From Nocardia pseudovaccinii NBRC 100343 (lineage in GTDB: Bacteria; Actinomycetota; Actinomycetes; Mycobacteriales; Mycobacteriaceae): 48,486 bases of DNA. Below the pieces are notes generated by a model that saw only the letters and a program-made list of their open reading frames with translations, was not told the DNA's origin and did no database searches. The stretch lies in NCBI RefSeq assembly GCF_001613225.1, contig NZ_BDBY01000036.1, forward strand, positions 1-48,486, written 5' to 3'. Positions 17,234-26,244 of this stretch are shown here, in pieces (the stretch's first letter is position 1; every line of letters starts with the position of its first letter). The position numbers were made by a program, and so were the translations under genes.

Positions 17234-18310
17234 ATGACCGAGAATCTGCAGCGACCGCCCGCCGAACTGCGCTGGGCCGAGGATCTGGCGCGGCTGCGTG
17301 CGGGCGATACCGCACCGCGGCCGCCCGGGTGGGCGCTGTCCATCGACGCCGCCAAGCGGTTCATCGTCGGTGATCCGGCGCTCGGAATCGAGCGCAAGTT
17401 CGTCGGTGACGCCTCGCTCATCGATCGCGCGCTGGTCAGTTCGGCCACCACGCGCGGGCTGCTGTTGACCGGTGAGCCCGGTACCGCGAAATCGCTACTG
17501 TCCGAACTGCTCTCGGCCGCGATTTCGGGCGACTCGACACTCACCATTCAGGGCGGCGCGGCCACCACCGAGGACCAGATCCGCTACGGCTGGAACTACG
17601 CCCTGCTGGTCTCGGAGGGGCCGTCGCACCGTTCGATCGTGCCCGCGCCGATGCTGCGCGGCATGCGCGAGGGCAAGATCGTGCGGTTCGAGGAGTTGAC
17701 ACGGTGTCCACTGGAGGTGCAGGATTCGATCCTCTCGCTGCTGTCGGACCGGGTGCTCGCGGTGCCGGAGCTGAGCGAAATGGTCTACGCGGTGGACGGA
17801 TTCAATGTCATCGCCACCGCCAATACCCGCGACCGCGGCGTCAACGATATGAGTGCCGCGCTCAAGCGCCGCTTCAACTTCGAAACCGTCTTCCCGATTC
17901 CCGATCTGCGCACCGAGTTGGCACTGGTCGAATCCGAGGCGACCGCACTGCTGGCCCGTTCGGGCGTGCCGCAGGCGCCACCACGCGACGTACTGGAGGT
18001 GCTGGTCACCACCTTCCGCGAACTGCGATCCGGTGCAACAGATGCCGGTGATTCCCTGGATCGGATGTCGGCGGTGATGAGTACCGCCGAGGCCGTATCG
18101 GTGGCGCACGCGGTCGGCCTGCGCGGCTGGTACCTGCGTGGCGAACCGGGCAATGCCGCCGATATCGTCGAGTGCCTCGCGGGTACGGCCGCCAAGGACA
18201 ATCCGGATGATCTCGCGCGGTTGCGTCGCTATCTGGAACAGCAGGTGCCACGCAAATCCGGTCGGGTGTGGAAGGCGTTGCACGACGCCCGATTCCAGCT
18301 GCCGGGCTGA
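17234..18310 (+). CDS. MoxR-type AAA+ ATPase (YehL-like)
   Basis: 358-aa AAA+ ATPase of the MoxR class, ring-forming chaperone-like ATPases that usually work with VWA proteins. Walker A is GEPGTAKS (80-87). The Walker B position reads VRFEEL, with Glu153-Glu154 in place of the usual Asp-Glu. Sensor 1 is IATANTRDRGVND, followed by LKRRFNFETVFPIPD and a helical lid. The start chosen is ATG 17234, with AGGA 7 bp upstream; GTG 17192, ATG 17213 and ATG 17228 lie upstream in frame but have poorly spaced Shine-Dalgarno sequences. It leads an operon with the DUF5682-VWA fusion (6-bp gap) and the SWIM protein, the same combination as E. coli yehL-M-P-Q. Substrate unknown. Confidence 0.88.
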   Translation: MTENLQRPPAELRWAEDLARLRAGDTAPRPPGWALSIDAAKRFIVGDPALGIERKFVGDASLIDRALVSSATTRGLLLTGEPGTAKSLLSELLSAAISGDSTLTIQGGAATTEDQIRYGWNYALLVSEGPSHRSIVPAPMLRGMREGKIVRFEELTRCPLEVQDSILSLLSDRVLAVPELSEMVYAVDGFNVIATANTRDRGVNDMSAALKRRFNFETVFPIPDLRTELALVESEATALLARSGVPQAPPRDVLEVLVTTFRELRSGATDAGDSLDRMSAVMSTAEAVSVAHAVGLRGWYLRGEPGNAADIVECLAGTAAKDNPDDLARLRRYLEQQVPRKSGRVWKALHDARFQLPG

Positions 18311-18316
18311 TCGACC

Positions 18317-21300
18317 GTGCGGACCGGTCCTGTCACCTTTGTCGGCGTGCGCCACCACAGCCCCGCCTGCGCGCGCCTGGTTCGCGACACCATCCGCGCC
18401 TTGCGGCCCGCGCATGTCCTCATCGAGGGTCCCGCCGATATGAACGATCGCCTGGATGAACTTCTGCTCGGCCACGATCTGCCGATCGCGATCTTCACCA
18501 GCTACCGCGACTCCGGAACCCGCCACCTGTCGTGGGCGCCACTGTGTGACTACTCCCCCGAATGGGTTGCCCTCACCGAAGGCAGTGCCACCGGCGCGCA
18601 GGTCCGATTCATCGACCTACCCGCCTGGCATCCAGCCTTCGCGGACACCGAAAACCGGTACGCCGATGCCGAACGCCGCTACGATCGCGCCATCTCTCGC
18701 CTCTGCGCGGAGTTCGGCGTCGACAATATCGACACTCTCTGGGACCACCTCTTCGAAGTCGGCGACGACGCCACCCTGCCCATTCGACTGGACACCTACT
18801 TCGACCTCGTGCGCGGCGAGGACGTGGCCACGGACAGCGACAACGCTCGCGAGAAGTACATGGCACAGTGGGTTCGCACGGCACTGGCCGATGTCACCTG
18901 TCAGGCGCAGCGGCTGGGTACTGCTCCGGCTCCAATTGTCGTGGTCACCGGCGGGTTTCACCGCCCCGCGCTCATTCGGCGGATAGCGTCGCCCTGTGAC
19001 GCGACCGGCGGATGCGCCACGACCTCCGAGCCCGCAGCCAAAGCCGAGATCGATTGGCCGGAGATTCCACGCTTCCCCGATGAAGGTATCGGCGGCAGTT
19101 ATCTGGTGCCGTACGCCTTCCGCCGACTCGATGCGTTTACCGGATATCAGTCGGGAATGCCGTCACCCGCGTACTACCAAAGGCTGTGGCACGATGGCGC
19201 ATCCATCGCGGCCGATGGGATCGCCGAGGCGGTAGTAGCCCGGTTGCGCGGTCGCGGACAAGCCGTGTCGACCGCCGATCTCATCGGTGCGCGCGCCCTC
19301 ACTCTCGGGCTCAGCCGGTTGCGCGGGCATATCGCACCCGCGCGCACCGATGTCCTGGACGGGCTGGCGGGTGCGCTGATCACCGAGGCACTGGATCGGC
19401 CATTGCCGTGGACCGGGCGCGGGCAGTTGCGGCCCGGCACCGATCCCGTTGTGGTGGAGATGGTGGCGGCGCTCGCTGGTGACACCGTAGGCCACCTACA
19501 TGAGCTGACCCCGCATCCGCCATTGGTCGCCGACGCCGAGCGGGAACTCGCCCGCTGTGGCATTCCGGAATCCGGTCGATTCGTCGGCGATCTCGCCACC
19601 ACCGCCGGACTCGATGCGAGCCGCGTCCTGCATCGACTGCGGGTGCTCGAGATTCCGGGATTCGAGCGCACCAGCGGTCCGGCTGCCGGTCGGAAACCGG
19701 AACTCACCGAAACGTGGCAGATTTCGCGCGCAGAATTTCGACTTCCCGCACTGATCGAAGCGGGTGCGCTCGGTGCCACCTGCGCCGAGGCCGCAGCCGC
19801 CCGGCTCGGCGACCGTTTCGCCGACAGCGGCCCCGACCCGGCCGCCTTGGCGGCGATCCTGTTCGACGCCACGCTGTGCGGATTGTCCGAACTGACCCAC
19901 GATATCGTCGCGTCCGTTCGGACCCTCGTCGGATCCAGTAGCGCCCCAACGGCTCTCGGTACATTGCTCGCCGTCGCTCTCGGATTGTGGCGGCACGACC
20001 GGATTTTCGGCACCACCGGCTCGACCACCCTCGGGGTGCTCATGGACGCCGTCGTCATCCGCCTGCTCTGGCTGGTGGAGGGAATTCGCGGCGGGCCCGC
20101 GCCCGCCGACGACGGCCTGTTGCATGCGCTCATCGCTGTCCGCGATGCCGCGCTGCACGCCGCATCCACCGTGAGTGTCGAACGAGTCGACCTCATCGGT
20201 GTCTTCCGTCGGTGCGCCGCCGCCGATCGTCCCCCGGCGCTGCGCGGCGCCGCGGTCGGCATGGTCGCGGCGCTCGATCCCACGCACGCCACAGACCTGG
20301 TCCGAGCGGTCCGCCTGGCCGCAGCGCCCACCGTGCTCGGCGACTTCCTCGCCGGCCTCTTCGCGCTCGCCCGCGAGCAGGTCATCGTGGACCCCGCCGC
20401 TGCCCAAGGCAACCTGTCATCCTCGCTCATCGCGGTGCTCGACGACCTCATCACCCGCTTCACCCCGCCCGACTTCCTCGCCGCTCTGCCCGCGCTCCGC
20501 CTCGCCTTCGCCTGGTTCCCGCCCCGCGAACGCGCGGCCATCGCCACGCGTCTACTCGAACTCCGCGGCATGACGGGCTCCGCGGCCGCTCTACTACGCC
20601 TCCCTGCCGACCCCACCCTGCTCGCCCGTGCACAAGCAGTCGAACTTCGGGTAGACGAACTGCTCGCCGAATACGGACTGATCGCCGGTTCTGGCAACAT
20701 CGTGCCGCTTGCCAGCTCGGCCGGTGCATCGTCGTCAGGCGAGATCGCAAGCGGCGCAGCTTCTCCCACGGAGTTGCCCGACCCGACCCTGCGAGCGCGA
20801 GCAGCGCTGTCCGGCGATCGCCGCCTCGGCTCCGAGCAGCGAGTCGATGGCGATCGTCTCGCGCGGGGATCAACATCGGGAACAACGTTGTCCGGATCCG
20901 GTGGCAGTGTGGTGAGACCCGGTGCACATACGGCCGCCATCGATCCGGTACTCGAACGATGGCGGCTCATCCTCGGGTCCGCCGGAGCGACCGCAGGTGC
21001 CTTGAGCGAGCAGGCCGCAGAACAGGATGCGGCGCTCGACTGGTTGTACGAGCGCGATACGGATATGGATCGGCGCGATGTACGACGGACCGGACGCAGT
21101 GGCCCGTCGCTGGTCGGTGCGGTGGACTGGCTCGACGGTATCCATCGGTTGTTCCCGAAGACGACGATCGAGCGGCTCGAACGAGATGCGGTGCAGCGCT
21201 TCGGGTTACACGAGGTGATCACCGATCCGGGTGTGCTGGAACGGCTCGAACCGAATGCCGATTTGCTCGGTGCGGTATTGCGGACCAAGCACCTGATGAA

Positions 21301-22045
21301 CCCCGGGGTGCTGCGGATGGCGCGGCGCATCGTGGAGCGGGTGGTGCGCGAGCTCATGGAGAAATTGGCGACCGAGATCCGTACCGGTTTCACCGGTACG
21401 CGCTCGCGTCACCCGAGCCGCCTGCCGCGCGCCGCCGACTTCGACTTCCCGAAGACGGTGCGCACCAACCTCGCGCACTATCGACCGCAGGAGCGCAAGC
21501 TCTATATCGAAACCGCGCATTTCCGGGCTCGTACCCGGCGGCATATGGATACCTGGCAGGTCATACTGCTGGTCGATCAATCCGGCTCCATGGCCAGTTC
21601 GGTGATCCACTCCGCCGTCACCGCGGCGTGTCTGTGGGGTCTGCCCGGCATCAGAACCCATCTGATCGCCTTCGATACCGCGGTCGTCGATCTCACCGCC
21701 GACGTCGACGATCCGGTCGAGCTGCTGATGCGCGTACAACTGGGCGGCGGCACCGATATCGCCCGCGCTGTCGCCTATGCCGCACAACTCGTCGAACATC
21801 CGCGCCGCACCATCATCGCTGTCATCAGCGACTTCTACGAGGGTGGTGACCCGGCATGGTTGATCCGCACCGCAGCCGCCCTGATCGCCGAGGGCACCGT
21901 CGTACTCGGCCTGGCCGCCCTCGACGAGCAAGCCGATCCGGCCTTCGACCGCGAGATGGGCCAACGGCTCGCTGATGTAGGCGTACACGTGGGCGCGATG
22001 ACACCCGGTGAACTCGCCACCTTCATCGCCGAGACGATCGGATAG
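18317..22045 (+). CDS. DUF5682 (TIKI/TraB-like?) - VWA domain fusion protein
   Basis: 1,242 aa. Residues 1 to about 790 match DUF5682 (YehM-like). The N-terminal part has two GxxH motifs, TFVGVRHH (Gly10, His13) and VVVTGGFH (Gly212, His215), with VLIEGP (Glu37) after the first. This is the motif plan I recall for the TIKI/TraB/EreA-type putative metallohydrolases. A Ser/Gly/Ala/Thr-rich linker (about 792-872) joins it to a C-terminal VWA module (YehP-like) with an intact MIDAS: DQSGS (Asp1087, Ser1089, Ser1091), Thr1146 in GGGTDI and Asp1172 in ISDFYEGG. No signal peptide or membrane helix is visible. The two halves are usually separate genes, so this is a natural fusion. The GTG start lies 6 bp after the AAA+ gene. 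Confidence 0.85.
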   Translation: MRTGPVTFVGVRHHSPACARLVRDTIRALRPAHVLIEGPADMNDRLDELLLGHDLPIAIFTSYRDSGTRHLSWAPLCDYSPEWVALTEGSATGAQVRFIDLPAWHPAFADTENRYADAERRYDRAISRLCAEFGVDNIDTLWDHLFEVGDDATLPIRLDTYFDLVRGEDVATDSDNAREKYMAQWVRTALADVTCQAQRLGTAPAPIVVVTGGFHRPALIRRIASPCDATGGCATTSEPAAKAEIDWPEIPRFPDEGIGGSYLVPYAFRRLDAFTGYQSGMPSPAYYQRLWHDGASIAADGIAEAVVARLRGRGQAVSTADLIGARALTLGLSRLRGHIAPARTDVLDGLAGALITEALDRPLPWTGRGQLRPGTDPVVVEMVAALAGDTVGHLHELTPHPPLVADAERELARCGIPESGRFVGDLATTAGLDASRVLHRLRVLEIPGFERTSGPAAGRKPELTETWQISRAEFRLPALIEAGALGATCAEAAAARLGDRFADSGPDPAALAAILFDATLCGLSELTHDIVASVRTLVGSSSAPTALGTLLAVALGLWRHDRIFGTTGSTTLGVLMDAVVIRLLWLVEGIRGGPAPADDGLLHALIAVRDAALHAASTVSVERVDLIGVFRRCAAADRPPALRGAAVGMVAALDPTHATDLVRAVRLAAAPTVLGDFLAGLFALAREQVIVDPAAAQGNLSSSLIAVLDDLITRFTPPDFLAALPALRLAFAWFPPRERAAIATRLLELRGMTGSAAALLRLPADPTLLARAQAVELRVDELLAEYGLIAGSGNIVPLASSAGASSSGEIASGAASPTELPDPTLRARAALSGDRRLGSEQRVDGDRLARGSTSGTTLSGSGGSVVRPGAHTAAIDPVLERWRLILGSAGATAGALSEQAAEQDAALDWLYERDTDMDRRDVRRTGRSGPSLVGAVDWLDGIHRLFPKTTIERLERDAVQRFGLHEVITDPGVLERLEPNADLLGAVLRTKHLMNPGVLRMARRIVERVVRELMEKLATEIRTGFTGTRSRHPSRLPRAADFDFPKTVRTNLAHYRPQERKLYIETAHFRARTRRHMDTWQVILLVDQSGSMASSVIHSAVTAACLWGLPGIRTHLIAFDTAVVDLTADVDDPVELLMRVQLGGGTDIARAVAYAAQLVEHPRRTIIAVISDFYEGGDPAWLIRTAAALIAEGTVVLGLAALDEQADPAFDREMGQRLADVGVHVGAMTPGELATFIAETIG

Positions 22046-22048
22046 CCG

Positions 22049-24376
22049 ATGCGCACCGATCTACTCGCCCTCACCGACGACTCCCTCATCGCCCTCGCCA
22101 ACCGCGGCATAGTCAAACGCGCCGTCAAGGAAAACGCCGCCACCCCACCACAACTCACCGAGACACCGGACTCCACCATCGAGGCCCGCTTCCCCGATGG
22201 CACCCACACCACGCTGCCTCCGGGCGTCACCATCGAAGCCGCCCCCTGTTCCTGCGGCGCACCCACCCTCTGCCGTCACCGGGTAATGACCGTTCTGGCC
22301 TATCGCGACGCCAAGACCACGATGCCCCCTCGCTGCGACACAGCCGCCGCTGAATCTACCGCTGCGGATTCGACCGCCCCGCCGCCACGGGCTACCAACG
22401 CCGCCGAACAGTCCCGAGCTCGATCAGCCGAGCCGGTGACGAGCGCCGCCACCACGATCGGTCCGGGATCCGGCAATCCGAGCACCGCCAACCGAGGTCA
22501 CGCATCCACCGCCGACGGACGCGATACCCGAACCACACTTTCCCGCGAGCCGGAAACGACCTCCGATGGTGTCGCCGGAGATCAACCAGCGCGGAACTCC
22601 GATCCTGGCCCAGCAGGACGGCATCCGCATATTGCCGACACGGAATCAGCCGAGTCGGTGACTGCCGACAGACCGACCGGCGGTCCGCATCCGGATACCG
22701 GCTCGATGGAAGGTCATACTTCGCACGCCGGCTGGACGCCCGGTGAATTCACTGACGACCAGCTGAACGAACTGCTGGGCAAGCGGGCGTTCATGGCGGC
22801 TGGTCGTGCTCGGCGGGCGGGATATCGGGCTACCGTGCGGCGGGCGTCGGCACAGGATCCGGTGCCTTCGGTCGAGCTCGCCGCGGTGACGGTGCGGTTC
22901 CTCGTTCCCGGCGATCTCGGGTATGCGCGGGCCGATGCCGCGCGCGGTGCCCGCCTGGACGCTATCGCTTTGGCGGTGTGGGCATTTCGGGTGGCCGACG
23001 CAACAGATCCGGCCGCCGAATCGGTCACGGTGACGGTAGGTGATGCGGCGGACGGCGCTGCCGCGGTATCGGCCGTGCAGCTGGTTGTGGCGCCGCTGGC
23101 CGACTTGCTCACCGACGGCGTGGCCCATGCCGGGTCCCAGCTCCCCGCTATTTTCGCCAACGCGCGTCGCGACCTCGACCGCGCGGGTGCGCGGTGGCCA
23201 CATGACGTGCTCGACGATCTGCTCGACCAACTCACCGCCTATCGGGATCGCAGTGCACGGCACGACCCGACCCGGACGGCGGCGCTCATCGCGGAACTCG
23301 TTGCACGACAACGTGCCTGCTCGCGCAACTGGGTTGCGGTGCTCGGAACCGAGGAACCGGCCGAAACCCCGCTGCGCCATCTGCGACTGACCGGTCTCGG
23401 TGCATGGGTCGGCGGCGATGCCGAAACACGCGGCGTCGAGCTGTATCTCGCGCATGCGGAGGCACGGATTGTGCTGACACTGCACCATTCGATCACCGTC
23501 CCCGCCGATGCCGAGCCCCCCGATGCCGCCGCCCTCGGCGCACGCCGCTGCGGTCCGGCCCGTATCGCCGATCTCGCGGCGGGCAATGTGGTCACCGAGA
23601 GCGCCATCCGTTCCGCGAATCGTGCTGTGCGCCTTGCCAACAGCCGCGTCGCACGCACCTCGGTCATGCCCTCGGCGGGTGCGTGGGAGACGCTGCCGCC
23701 CGAGCTCCTGATCGGCGATCTCGATGCGGAATCGGCGCGCATCGCCGCTCTCCCGCCCGCACCCATCCGTCCCCGCGTCCACGGCGAATCGGTGCGCGCC
23801 CTCATCGTCGAAACCGTCGAGGCAATACGCTACCTCCCCGGCGAACAACGCCTGGTCGCCCAACTACGCTGCCCCGTCGGCACCGCCACCGCGATCTTCA
23901 CCCATACCAGCGCGACGCCGGGCGCTATCGACGCCCTCACCGAATCCCTTTCCGGCGCACTGGGGCCGGTCCGCTATGTCGCTGGGATTCTCGAACGCCA
24001 CGCCGGTCATCTCACCATCACCCCGACCGCCGTCGTCGCGGGCCGACGCGTCATCGTTCCGAGCTTCGCGCCCACCGGAATCCTTGCACCGCCCGACGGC
24101 TCAGCAGCGATCGACGACCCGCTCGCCGCAACCGTCACCACCGCGCTCGCCATCACCGCCGAGGTAGCCCACCGCGGCATCCGCCATCTTCCACCGAGCT
24201 GGTTCGATCGCGCCACCGATGCTGCGGGCAGCCTCCGCCGCCACGGTTTCGCCACCGCCGCCACCACGCTCGACATCCTCCGCACCACCCTCGCCACACC
24301 CATCTCAGCCGATACCGCCCTCGATCTCTGGGCCGACACCCACCTCCGCCTCCTCGTCACCGCCGAACAGCTCTGA
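22049..24376 (+). CDS. SWIM zinc-finger protein (YehQ-like)
   Basis: 775 aa. A SWIM finger, CxCx5CxH (Cys67, Cys69, Cys75, His77; CSCGAPTLCRH), follows a short N-terminal domain (LTDDSLIALANRGIVKRA). Residues of about 95-225 are low-complexity (Ala, Thr, Ser, Pro, Gly) and look disordered. The remaining 550 residues are a mostly helical domain of unknown function. SWIM fingers bind DNA or protein and are typical of the last gene of the MoxR/DUF5682/VWA cluster (E. coli YehQ). The ATG is 3 bp after the previous stop, so the genes are surely cotranscribed. Followed by 241 bp (24377-24617) with no visible gene before the convergent tautomerase. Confidence 0.85.
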   Translation: MRTDLLALTDDSLIALANRGIVKRAVKENAATPPQLTETPDSTIEARFPDGTHTTLPPGVTIEAAPCSCGAPTLCRHRVMTVLAYRDAKTTMPPRCDTAAAESTAADSTAPPPRATNAAEQSRARSAEPVTSAATTIGPGSGNPSTANRGHASTADGRDTRTTLSREPETTSDGVAGDQPARNSDPGPAGRHPHIADTESAESVTADRPTGGPHPDTGSMEGHTSHAGWTPGEFTDDQLNELLGKRAFMAAGRARRAGYRATVRRASAQDPVPSVELAAVTVRFLVPGDLGYARADAARGARLDAIALAVWAFRVADATDPAAESVTVTVGDAADGAAAVSAVQLVVAPLADLLTDGVAHAGSQLPAIFANARRDLDRAGARWPHDVLDDLLDQLTAYRDRSARHDPTRTAALIAELVARQRACSRNWVAVLGTEEPAETPLRHLRLTGLGAWVGGDAETRGVELYLAHAEARIVLTLHHSITVPADAEPPDAAALGARRCGPARIADLAAGNVVTESAIRSANRAVRLANSRVARTSVMPSAGAWETLPPELLIGDLDAESARIAALPPAPIRPRVHGESVRALIVETVEAIRYLPGEQRLVAQLRCPVGTATAIFTHTSATPGAIDALTESLSGALGPVRYVAGILERHAGHLTITPTAVVAGRRVIVPSFAPTGILAPPDGSAAIDDPLAATVTTALAITAEVAHRGIRHLPPSWFDRATDAAGSLRRHGFATAATTLDILRTTLATPISADTALDLWADTHLRLLVTAEQL

Positions 24377-24617
24377 ACCGCCGATGTCGACCGGCCGCGG
24401 ATTCGCACCCGCGCAGAACCCGGCAAGAACGCTCCCCCGACACGGAGCGGACCCGACCGAGGGTGCGAGCGCCCACGCTGAGGCTCCCGTCAGCCCGAGC
24501 TCCCGCTGCTGGCGTCCGAAGGAGCCGCTGCGCCCAACCCGGCCGCCTTCATGCGCCCAGACTTACCCGAGTCCTTGGCAAACCACCAGCAACGAGCACT
24601 CAGGTCGGCGGCACGAC

Positions 24618-24818
24618 CTACGACTGTTTGCGCCAGTCCTCGACGTTCATCCCGCCGATACCCCAATCGGTCAGCTCGACCTCGTCGATCACGACGAAGG
24701 TGGTCGCCGGGTCCTTCCCGAGGACATCACGGAGCAGGCCGGTTACGCCCTTGATCAGTTGGGTCTTCTGATCTCGCGTGACACCCTCGTTGGCGACCTT
24801 GATATTGACGTAAGGCAT
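24618..24818 (-). CDS. 4-oxalocrotonate tautomerase-family protein
   Basis: 66-aa tautomerase of the 4-OT/PptA type. These small oligomeric enzymes use the amino-terminal proline, exposed after Met removal, as a general base for keto-enol tautomerisation. Here it is Pro2 (MPYVNIKVANEGVT), followed by KTQLIKGVTGLLRDVLGKDP and the family pattern TFVVIDEVELTDWGIGG. Its ATG overlaps the stop of the upstream SDR by one base (TAATG), so the two are translationally coupled and probably act on the same compound. Substrate unknown. The pair is likely repressed by the TetR encoded upstream. Confidence 0.9.
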   Translation of the reverse strand: MPYVNIKVANEGVTRDQKTQLIKGVTGLLRDVLGKDPATTFVVIDEVELTDWGIGGMNVEDWRKQS

Positions 24819-25552
24819 TATGCGGCCCTTCCCGAGATGAACCCGCCGTCGACGGGGAAGATGTGGCCGGTGGTGAAGGCGGCGTCCGCGAGATACAGGA
24901 CCGCTGCGGTGGTTTCGCTCACTTCACCGATTCGGTTGAGCAAAGCCAGTCGGCCCGAGGCGCTTTCGTCGCCGTCACCGAACAGTGGTGTGCGAATGAT
25001 GCCGGGTGCGACGGCATTGACCCGGATGCCGTCCGCGGCGAGTTCCGCGGCAAGGCTCGTGGTCAACGCGTGGACGCCGCCCTTGCTGACCAGTGCGGCC
25101 GATGCGGGCAGCCCCGCGAGCGCGTGGTTGATCAGCACCGTCCCGATATTCACAATGCTGCCACCGCTTTTCTGCGCTCGCAGCTGACGCACGACGGCCT
25201 GTGTGGTGAAGTAGGTCCCTTTCAGGTTGCCGTTCAGGTAACTGTCCAGATCCGCCTCGGTGACATCGACGAACGGCTTGACCCCGAAGATCCCGGCATT
25301 GTTCACCAGCACATCGACGCGACCGAAACGTTCCACCGCAAGGCGCACGAGCTCGGAACCCGTTGTGGGCGTGCCGATATCACCGGCGAATACCGCCAAC
25401 CTCGATGGCTCGCCCAACGAGTCCGCCACCGCCACGAGCTTGTCCGCATCCCGGCCGTTGAGCACGACATTGTCACCACGCTCCACGAAGGCCCGAGCGA
25501 TATCGCGCCCGATCCCACTGGAGGATCCGGTGACGATGACCGTCTTGACCAT
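24818..25552 (-). CDS. SDR-family NAD(P)-dependent oxidoreductase
   Basis: 244-aa classical short-chain dehydrogenase. The cofactor motif is TGSSSGIGRDIA near the N-terminus, then NNAGIFGVKPF and the C-terminal substrate loop (NAVAPGIIRTPLFGDGD). The usual YxxxK position reads AALVSKGGVHAL, so the catalytic tyrosine appears to be missing and only the lysine remains; a normal dehydrogenase role is therefore uncertain. It is cotranscribed with the tautomerase. A 12-bp perfect palindrome, acgaccggtcgt, lies upstream and is shared with the TetR promoter, so induction through that regulator is likely. Confidence 0.87.
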   Translation of the reverse strand: MVKTVIVTGSSSGIGRDIARAFVERGDNVVLNGRDADKLVAVADSLGEPSRLAVFAGDIGTPTTGSELVRLAVERFGRVDVLVNNAGIFGVKPFVDVTEADLDSYLNGNLKGTYFTTQAVVRQLRAQKSGGSIVNIGTVLINHALAGLPASAALVSKGGVHALTTSLAAELAADGIRVNAVAPGIIRTPLFGDGDESASGRLALLNRIGEVSETTAAVLYLADAAFTTGHIFPVDGGFISGRAA

Positions 25553-25585
25553 ATTTTTCTCTCTTTCTCGTGATACTTACCCGAT

Positions 25586-25607
25586 ACGACCGGTCGTCTT
25601 GGAATAG
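25586..25607. promoter_or_regulatory. Probable TetR operator upstream of the SDR-tautomerase operon
   Basis: Contains the perfect palindrome acgaccggtcgt (25586-25597). The 20 bp from 25588 to 25607 recur without change at 26245-26264, in front of the TetR gene. GACCGGTC cores are typical of TetR-family operators. Confidence 0.65.
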
Positions 25608-25640
25608 ATATAAGGCCACCAAAGTGGCAATACCTACAGG

Positions 25641-26231
25641 TCAGGGTCGAAAGTAGTCATCCAGCAGTCGACGCAAACACTTGTGCAGCGGTTCGAGCGA
25701 GCGCTGGATCTTCATCCTGATCACCGCGCCCTCCCACGATTCCAACAGCAGATCGGCCAATTCCGTGGCGTCGATATCGTCGCGAATCGTCGCGAGCTCC
25801 TGCGCCTGCCGCAATGCCGCCGCCACCCCGTCGCGCCAGGAATTCCAGGCCCCCGCCAAGGATTCCCGTAGCACCTCACTGCCCTCGAGTTCCCCGCCGA
25901 GGTTCGCGATCAGGCATCCGCCGGTGAACTCCGCCCGCACGAAATCATCCATGAGCCGCCCGAAGAACTCCCGCAACCCGGCGACCGGATCCGGCGAAGT
26001 CCCGAGCGCCTCGGCCAAATTCCGCTGCACACACAGCGAATGATGGTCGATGATGGCCTGCCCGAAACTCTCTTTGCTGTCGAAGTAGTTGTAGAACGAA
26101 CCCTTCGGCACGCCGACCGCATCCAGGATCTGCTTGATACCGGTCCCGTGATAGCCGTTCGTCAGGAACCCGGCAGCGCCCTGCTCCACCAGAAGCTGCC
26201 GAGTGTCATCACTGCGTCGGGGTCGCGCCAC
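25641..26231 (-). CDS. TetR-family transcriptional repressor
   Basis: 196-aa TetR/AcrR regulator. The helix-turn-helix (GTGIKQILDAVGVPKGSFYNYFDSKESF) is near the N-terminus and is followed by a helical ligand domain (TetR_C-type, DFVRAEFTGGCLIANLGGEL). The conserved-looking cysteine in GGCLIANL is a motif seen in TetR proteins that sense electrophiles. The start is GTG 26231; a longer frame exists upstream but would run through the operator. The same 20-bp operator sequence lies before this gene and before the downstream SDR-tautomerase genes, implying autoregulation plus control of that operon. The inducer may be a reactive carbonyl or quinone; that is a guess. Confidence 0.88.
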   Translation of the reverse strand: MARPRRSDDTRQLLVEQGAAGFLTNGYHGTGIKQILDAVGVPKGSFYNYFDSKESFGQAIIDHHSLCVQRNLAEALGTSPDPVAGLREFFGRLMDDFVRAEFTGGCLIANLGGELEGSEVLRESLAGAWNSWRDGVAAALRQAQELATIRDDIDATELADLLLESWEGAVIRMKIQRSLEPLHKCLRRLLDDYFRP

Positions 26232-26244
26232 AGAGTTAATATAT

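Noticed and set aside
19174..21393. 739-aa open frame antisense to the DUF5682-VWA gene
   Set aside because: Ser/Arg/Ala-rich translation without motifs; a GC-driven shadow of a gene with clear domains.
19987..21849. 620-aa + strand frame within the DUF5682-VWA gene
   Set aside because: Arg/Pro/His-rich out-of-frame translation; the overlapping frame carries the VWA motifs.
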